Assembly (NCBI GenBank): GCA_020348625.1
Contig: CP070752.1
Span: 2,502,750-2,514,605, forward strand
Length of the DNA stretch: 11,856 nt
Source of the DNA: Deltaproteobacteria bacterium
GTDB taxonomy: Bacteria; Desulfobacterota; DSM-4660; Desulfatiglandales; B25-G16
Reading direction: 5' to 3'
In this document: piece by piece, positions 8,069 through 11,856 of the stretch
Position numbering within the stretch: position 1 is the stretch's first letter
Layout of the letters: the number at the start of each line of letters is the position of its first letter
Made by a program: the position numbers and the translations under genes
The notes under the pieces: generated by a model
Seen by the model: the letters and a program-made list of their open reading frames with translations, nothing else
Databases searched by the model: none
Told to the model about the DNA's origin: nothing

Positions 8069-8095
8069 GCCCGGCATGGATTTTCTGGGCTTTTT
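8069..8095 (+). terminator. Terminator-like hairpin with no gene in front
   Basis: GCCCGG (8069-8074) pairs with CTGGGC (8085-8090), with one G-U pair, around a 10-nt loop. It is followed immediately by TTTTT. This has the form of a short intrinsic terminator on the plus strand, yet no plus-strand gene ends here. It may stop antisense or spurious transcription towards hdrB, or end a small RNA. Confidence 0.4.
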
Positions 8096-8228
8096 ACAAG
8101 TTCAATTCGTGATTATCTTTAACACAGATCAACATTGGGTTGGGCAGGCAAGCCATTCCGTGAAAATACAGGATACAAGAGGGTTTCAGGATTCAATTCT
8201 TGAGGTATTGGGTATCCGAGATTAGTGC

Positions 8229-8258
8229 TTGACATGCTCGCAAAGGCGAAACTATACT
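8229..8258 (+). promoter_or_regulatory. Sigma-70 type promoter for the hdrBC operon
   Basis: TTGACA (8229-8234, perfect -35) and TATACT (8253-8258, five of six -10 bases) are separated by 18 bp. Transcription would begin near 8265 and leave a leader of about 75 nt before hdrB. No palindrome like the tetR operator overlaps it, so strong constitutive expression is a reasonable reading. Confidence 0.7.
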
Positions 8259-8339
8259 TTTTCCCCGCGCAAAATTCCCGTTGTTGAGCTGCGTGGTAGC
8301 GATTTCTGAACTGTTTTACTACTTATGGAGAAAGGCAAA

Positions 8340-9215
8340 ATGGAGTACGGCCTATTTCTAGGATGCACGATCCCTGCTCGCTCCAGGAACTATGAACTCG
8401 CAGCACGGGCCGTAGCTTCCAGCCTGGGCGTTAAGCTTATTGATATTGAAGAGTTCTCCTGTTGTGGATTTCCGCTTGAGGCCTCTGATGAACAGGGGGC
8501 CGTGCTGTTGGGCGCCATGAATCTGTGTGTAGCGGAAGAAAAGGGATTGGATATCTGTGTGCTGTGCAGCGCATGTGCCTCCATGCTCACCAAAACGGCC
8601 TATCATCTGGATCACGATCGCAAATTGCGGGATCAGGTAAATCAGGAGCTTCTTAAGATCGGCAAAGAGTACAAAGGTAAGGTTCAGGCAAAACACTTCG
8701 CGCGCATACTATTAGAGGATGTGGGGCTTGAACGGATCAAAAACCAAGTCAAACGGAATCTGAAGGGCCTCAAGGTAGCCACCCACTATGGCTGTCATTA
8801 CCTCAAACCCTCTTACATCTATGAGGGCTTTGACGATCCTCAAGATGCCCAGACCTTAGAGGTTATCCTCGAGGCAGTGGGAGCCACTAACGTTCAGTAT
8901 AGGCGAAAGAAGGATTGCTGCGGAGGACCTGTCCTGCTCTCGGATGAGCGGGTAGCCCTCAGCGTGGCCGAGGAGAAGCTCAAGCAGGTGCAGGATGTAG
9001 GAGCCGACTGTATGAATTTGGTCTGTCCTTTCTGCAGCTTAATGTTCGACGCCAACCAGAAGGGTATCGAGGGGAATTCCGGTAATGAATTCAATCTCCC
9101 GGTCCTCTATCTTCCGCAGATCATGGGTCTGGCTTTCGGGTTTAGTCGTAAGGAGCTCGGGCTCAACCTTAATTCGGTAAGCACAAAAGAGCTGGAGTCA
9201 GCCTTTGAGGAGTAA
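8340..9215 (+). CDS. hdrB: CoB--CoM heterodisulfide reductase subunit B-like protein (HdrB)
   Basis: This 291-residue protein has two complete CCG domains, which hold the unusual iron-sulfur clusters that perform disulfide chemistry in Hdr complexes. The first is C9, C41-C42 (SCCGFP) and C76/C79 (LCSAC). The second is C152 (HYGCHYLKP), C193-C194 (DCCGGP) and C229/C232 (CPFC). The spacing fits the family consensus. I chose ATG at 8340 because GGAGAAAGG lies just upstream and homologues begin M.Y.LFLGCTIPAR; an in-frame ATG at 8325 would add five residues but lacks a ribosome site. It is the first gene of the rightward operon, 25 bp before hdrC. In bacteria without methanogenic coenzymes its substrate is unknown; it probably serves electron transfer or bifurcation with HdrC, HdrA and NuoEF. 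Confidence 0.94.
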   Translation: MEYGLFLGCTIPARSRNYELAARAVASSLGVKLIDIEEFSCCGFPLEASDEQGAVLLGAMNLCVAEEKGLDICVLCSACASMLTKTAYHLDHDRKLRDQVNQELLKIGKEYKGKVQAKHFARILLEDVGLERIKNQVKRNLKGLKVATHYGCHYLKPSYIYEGFDDPQDAQTLEVILEAVGATNVQYRRKKDCCGGPVLLSDERVALSVAEEKLKQVQDVGADCMNLVCPFCSLMFDANQKGIEGNSGNEFNLPVLYLPQIMGLAFGFSRKELGLNLNSVSTKELESAFEE

Positions 9216-9240
9216 GTATGGTAAGAGATAGGCTAGCGTA

Positions 9241-9717
9241 ATGAAAAGGTTCAGCTTACAAGATTCGGACCATGCGTTTGTACATGAGATCGAGTTATTT
9301 GACTTCATTGGGGGGTTTAGGGATTGTTACACCTGTGGCACTTGCACCGCAGGTTGTCCGGTGCACCGGGTGAATAAGGAGTATGACCCCCTTAAGATAA
9401 TGAGGATGCTGGTACTGGGTTTCAGGGAGGAACTCTTGAAGGGTGATATGATTTGGCTCTGTTCCGACTGCTATACCTGCCAAGAGAACTGTCCCATGGA
9501 GGTTAGGATCACCGATATCATCAATCACCTTAAGAATCTTGCCACTCGTGAAAAGAATGTCCCCCTTGGCGTGAGCACTCAGAAGAAACTCCTCAAGGAG
9601 CAAGGCAAGATTTACATTATTGATGAGTTTGATAATAAGAAGAGGGCGAAGGCAGGCCTTCCTGCTCTTCCTGAATTGGCTGAGGCGGCCAAGACCTTAC
9701 TTCAAAAAAGGGAATAG
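9241..9717 (+). CDS. hdrC: Heterodisulfide reductase subunit C-like iron-sulfur protein (HdrC)
   Basis: This 158-residue soluble protein carries two [4Fe-4S] motifs of the CX2CX2CX3CP type: C29/C32/C35/C39 (CYTCGTCTAGCP) and C74/C77/C80/C84 (CSDCYTCQENCP). HdrC passes electrons between HdrA and the catalytic CCG clusters of HdrB. No membrane segments are present, so this is the cytoplasmic HdrABC type rather than HdrDE. It starts at ATG 9241 behind a weak AGATAGG-like ribosome site, 25 bp after hdrB, and ends 36 bp before hdrA. The length is close to that of bacterial HdrC proteins. Confidence 0.94.
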   Translation: MKRFSLQDSDHAFVHEIELFDFIGGFRDCYTCGTCTAGCPVHRVNKEYDPLKIMRMLVLGFREELLKGDMIWLCSDCYTCQENCPMEVRITDIINHLKNLATREKNVPLGVSTQKKLLKEQGKIYIIDEFDNKKRAKAGLPALPELAEAAKTLLQKRE

Positions 9718-9753
9718 AAACCGAGGAGAAAACCCTAGCACTGGAGGTGCCCT

Positions 9754-10143
9754 GTGTCAGAGAAAAAGCTAGGTTCGATACTTGTTGCAGGGGGAGGCAT
9801 TGCCGGTATGCAGGCTGCGCTTGATCTTGCAGACTCTGGCTACTACGTATATTTGGTGGAGCGATCACCCTCTATCGGCGGGGTGATGGCACAGCTGGAT
9901 AAGACCTTCCCCACCAACGACTGCGCCATGTGAATCATCTCGCCCAAACTGGTCGAGGTCGGCCGGCATTCAAACATCGAGATCATTAGCTATGCAGATA
10001 TCGAGTCCGTTGAGGGGACGGCAGGAAACTTCAAGGTAAGGATCAGAAAGAGGGCGCGGACCGTGAATCCGGACATTTGCACGGGCTGCGGTCTGTGTAT
10101 CGAAGGCTGTCCGGTCACTAACCAGGCGGTCTCCATTGGGTAA
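9754..10143 (+). CDS. hdrA: Truncated selenocysteine-containing HdrA (N-terminal fragment)
   Basis: The frame starts at GTG 9754, with GGAGG six bases upstream, and runs to TAA at 10141-10143 with one internal TGA (9931-9933). Reading the TGA as selenocysteine gives 129 residues. It begins with an FAD-binding Rossmann motif GGGIAG (13-18), then [20 protein letters not shown] and DCAM-Sec (57-60), where other HdrA proteins have cysteine or selenocysteine. The text continues as canonical HdrA ([11 protein letters not shown]), so the TGA is read through rather than ending the gene. A [4Fe-4S] motif C109/C112/C115/C119 follows. Normal HdrA is several hundred residues and completes the flavin domain and more clusters. 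Here all three frames close within about 35 bases after 10140, so a simple frameshift does not explain the loss. It may be a deletion remnant or a miniature partner protein; whether it binds FAD is doubtful. Confidence 0.82.
9933..9987 (+). promoter_or_regulatory. Bacterial SECIS element in hdrA mRNA
   Basis: Starting at the last base of the UGA, the RNA folds into a two-part hairpin. The lower stem pairs AAU (9933-9935) and AUCUCG (9937-9942) with CGAGAU (9978-9983) and AUU (9985-9987), with one C-C mismatch. The upper stem pairs CUGGUC (9949-9954) with GGCCGG (9961-9966), including two G-U pairs. The six-base apical loop is GAGGUC (9955-9960). It resembles the AGGUCU loop of the E. coli fdhF SECIS, has G at the start of the loop, and lies 21 nt after the UGA, within the usual bacterial spacing. 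SelB should recognise it to insert selenocysteine. Confidence 0.85.
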
Positions 10144-10218
10144 TCATATTCTAGGCGAATAAGCGCTAAATAGCGAGTATGGGCGTTTTCTTACGATTTA
10201 TTTCGGGGTAAGGGAGCA

Positions 10219-10701
10219 ATGGAGAACAGTGCGACTATTGAGTGGAAGGAGATAGACCAAGTCATACAGAGATACCACGGGGATCGCGAGTCACTCCTGA
10301 TGATACTGCAGGATATATGTGACCTCTACAATTACCTCCCATCCCAGGTTGTTCCATTGTTGGCGGATAGGTTGGGGATAAAGGAGAGCCTCATTTACAG
10401 CGTGGCCACCTTCTTCAAGAGCATAAGCTTGGAGCCCCAGGGTAAGTATATTATCAGTGTTTGTACGGGGACCGCTTGCCACGTGCGAGGCGCGGACAAG
10501 GTGATGGAGGCAATCCAAGACAAGCTCCATATAAAGGAGGGCCAAACCACCGATGACCTCCTTTTTACTTTGCAGGGCGTTCGTTGCCTTGGGTGTTGTG
10601 CGTCTGGACCAGTGCTTATGGTGAACAAGGAGATTCATGGGGGCATAGATCGTTCACGTGCGGAGGAGCTCCTCGAGCGTTACCGAGGGGAAGAGCGGTG
10701 A
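10219..10701 (+). CDS. nuoE: NuoE-like [2Fe-2S] subunit (NADH dehydrogenase 24 kDa type)
   Basis: This 160-residue protein has an N-terminal helical part and a thioredoxin-like ferredoxin domain. The [2Fe-2S] ligands are C82 and C87 (CTGTAC) with C123 and C127 (CLGCC), the standard CX4C...CX3C pattern; C126 is an extra cysteine. Such subunits sit beside a NuoF-like flavoprotein in complex I, NAD-dependent hydrogenases, formate dehydrogenases and HDR-linked NADH modules. Position after hdrBC-hdrA favours an HDR-linked NADH module over complex I. The start ATG has an AAGGGAG ribosome site. The stop codon overlaps the nuoF start by one base, which indicates translational coupling. A 75-bp gap separates it from the hdrA fragment. 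Confidence 0.93.
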   Translation: MENSATIEWKEIDQVIQRYHGDRESLLMILQDICDLYNYLPSQVVPLLADRLGIKESLIYSVATFFKSISLEPQGKYIISVCTGTACHVRGADKVMEAIQDKLHIKEGQTTDDLLFTLQGVRCLGCCASGPVLMVNKEIHGGIDRSRAEELLERYRGEER

Positions 10702-11856
10702 TGGAGAAAGTGGGAGCGAGATTGGAGAGTAGAGAAGCCCTTGATCAGGAGAGGAATTCCATACTGACAATCAGGAGAGGCGAATCAAGGAGATTAGTCT
10801 CCCTGTGCGCGGGCTCCGGCTGTTCAGCCTATGGAACGGCAAAGGTTTACGAGGTCTTGCGTGAAGAGATTGAAAGACAAGGCCTGGAAGAAAGGGTGGA
10901 AATAAAACTCACCGGCTGCCATGGTTTTTGTGAGAAGGGACCCATTATGGTGGTCCATCCGGAGGGCATATTTTATCCCCAGGTCAAAGAGGCTCACATC
11001 TCACAGATAGTTGAGAGGACCATTAAGGATGGAGAGGTTGTGGAGTCCCTGCTTTTTAAGGATCCTCTTACGAAAAAGAAGCTCACCTATGAGCGTGATA
11101 TCCCGTTTTATAGGTTGCAGGAGAGGATCATCTTCGGCAACAACGGGGCAATCGATCCAACCAGCATCGAGGATTATCTGGCGGTGGGAGGATATAGCGC
11201 CCTTGGCAAGGCCCTGTTCGACATGACCCCAGAGGAGATTATCGATGAAATAAAAGGATCGGGTTTTAGGGGCCGCGGCGGAGGGGGGTTTCCAACGGGG
11301 AAAAAGTGGGAGACCTGCCGTCTTCATGAGGGTGAACGCTTTGTCATCTGTAACGCTGACGAGGGGGACCCAGGCGCATACATGGATCGAAGCCTTCTGG
11401 AGGGGAATCCCCACAGCGTTCTGGAAGGAATGCTTATCGGGGCTCTGGCCATCGGCTCTCACGAGGGTTATGTGTATGTGCGCCACGAATATCCCTTGGC
11501 GGTGAAGAATATTACCATCGCCCTGGACTCGGCCAGGGAACGAGGGCTCCTCGGCGTCAATATCCTTGGCTCCGGCTTCGATTTCGATGTCCATATCAGC
11601 CGAGGGGGCGGAGCCTTTGTGTGTGGGGAATCCACCGCCTTAATGGCTTCCCTCGAGGGCAGGGTAGGGCGCCCAAGGTCCAAGTACGTGCACACGGTAG
11701 AGAAGGGCTTTAAAGATAGCCCCTCCAATCTAAACAATGTGGAGACCTGGGCTAACGTGCCGGTGATCATCAACAGGGGGAGAGACTGGTATGCCTCCAT
11801 CGGCACGGACAACAGCAAGGGAACCAAGATATTCTCCCTGGTGGGAAAGGTTGTCA
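10701..11856 (+). CDS. nuoF: NuoF-like NADH-binding flavoprotein subunit, cut at right edge
   Basis: The frame begins at ATG 10701, overlapping the nuoE stop, and stays open to the edge (385 codons seen). An N-terminal thioredoxin-like [2Fe-2S] domain has C36/C41 and C73/C77, as in HydB- and HDR-linked NuoF proteins rather than plain complex I NuoF. The flavoprotein core follows, with GRGGGGFPTGKKW (191-203), NADEGDPGAYMDR (218-230) contacting FMN, and RGGGAFVCGESTAL (301-314) for the nucleotide. LNNVETWANVP (344-354) is also typical. The C-terminal [4Fe-4S] motif and any added ferredoxin domain lie beyond the window. Role: hydride exchange between NAD(H) and FMN, with electrons passed to NuoE and, by context, to the Hdr proteins. 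Confidence 0.94.
   Translation, partial: MEKVGARLESREALDQERNSILTIRRGESRRLVSLCAGSGCSAYGTAKVYEVLREEIERQGLEERVEIKLTGCHGFCEKGPIMVVHPEGIFYPQVKEAHISQIVERTIKDGEVVESLLFKDPLTKKKLTYERDIPFYRLQERIIFGNNGAIDPTSIEDYLAVGGYSALGKALFDMTPEEIIDEIKGSGFRGRGGGGFPTGKKWETCRLHEGERFVICNADEGDPGAYMDRSLLEGNPHSVLEGMLIGALAIGSHEGYVYVRHEYPLAVKNITIALDSARERGLLGVNILGSGFDFDVHISRGGGAFVCGESTALMASLEGRVGRPRSKYVHTVEKGFKDSPSNLNNVETWANVPVIINRGRDWYASIGTDNSKGTKIFSLVGKVV

Larger units (their letters stand above)
7969..8339. other. 371-bp divergent intergenic regulatory region (tetR / hdrB)
   Basis: This region separates the leftward tetR-etfBA genes from the rightward hdrBC operon. From left to right it contains the tetR ribosome site, a 16-bp palindromic operator candidate, the tetR promoter, a plus-strand terminator-like hairpin at 8069-8095, about 130 bp without recognisable signals, a strong sigma-70 type promoter at 8229-8258, and a leader of about 75 nt to the hdrB start. 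I see no protein-coding gene. Confidence 0.7.

Noticed and set aside
8325..8339. Earlier hdrB start at ATG 8325
   Set aside because: No ribosome site precedes it; the bases after it form the ribosome site for ATG 8340, which matches the family N-terminus.
9931..9933. TGA in hdrA as an ordinary stop or nonsense mutation
   Set aside because: HdrA-like sequence continues in the same frame for 69 more codons, the TGA falls on the known Cys/Sec site, and a SECIS-like fold follows at the right distance.
10141..10218. Frameshift explaining the short hdrA
   Set aside because: All three forward frames meet stops within about 35 bases and none shows HdrA-like residues before nuoE.
11001..11594. 197-codon minus-strand frame
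   Set aside because: It is antisense to the clearly conserved nuoF core and shows no family motif.
1..11856. CRISPR arrays, insertion sequences, tRNA or rRNA genes, phage genes
   Set aside because: I saw no regularly spaced direct repeats, transposase motifs, cloverleaf sequences, rRNA segments or phage proteins.

Overview
This window looks like a chromosomal segment of an anaerobic, selenocysteine-using deltaproteobacterium (Desulfobacterota; sulfate reducer or syntroph). The evidence is the combination of PAS-rich hybrid histidine kinases, an ETF operon under a TetR-type regulator, a heterodisulfide reductase (Hdr) gene set and HDR-linked NuoE/NuoF-type flavoprotein genes. It also holds an hdrA reading frame with an in-frame UGA followed by a good bacterial SECIS hairpin. 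The lineage is inferred from protein flavour only; no rRNA or tRNA gene is present.

Layout. Positions 2-397 (+) carry the C-terminal part of a probable DUF72 protein. It faces two large tandem paralogous hybrid sensor kinases on the minus strand (421-2004 and 2672-4996). These are separated by 667 bp with no convincing gene, which may hold a decayed reading frame. Next, on the minus strand, is a tetR-etfB-etfA block (7968 down to 5429), closed by a 12-bp inverted-repeat terminator candidate. A 371-bp divergent intergenic region (7969-8339) holds a TetR-type palindrome lying on the predicted tetR transcription start, a terminator-like hairpin on the plus strand with no gene in front of it, and a near-consensus sigma-70 promoter for the rightward operon. 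That operon reads hdrB (8340-9215), hdrC (9241-9717), a short UGA-containing hdrA (9754-10143), nuoE (10219-10701) and nuoF (10701 to the right edge, incomplete).

How it fits together. ETF collects electrons from acyl-CoA dehydrogenases. HdrBC carry the CCG-type and ferredoxin-type iron-sulfur centres. NuoE/NuoF form an NAD(H)-reactive flavin module. HdrA would normally be the flavin bifurcation centre between them. Here hdrA encodes only about 129 residues: the start of the FAD-binding fold, the selenocysteine site and one [4Fe-4S] motif. All three frames are closed immediately afterwards. The window therefore shows either a recently truncated selenoprotein gene with its SECIS intact, or an unusual miniature HdrA between HdrBC and NuoEF. 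This is the most interesting point in the window.
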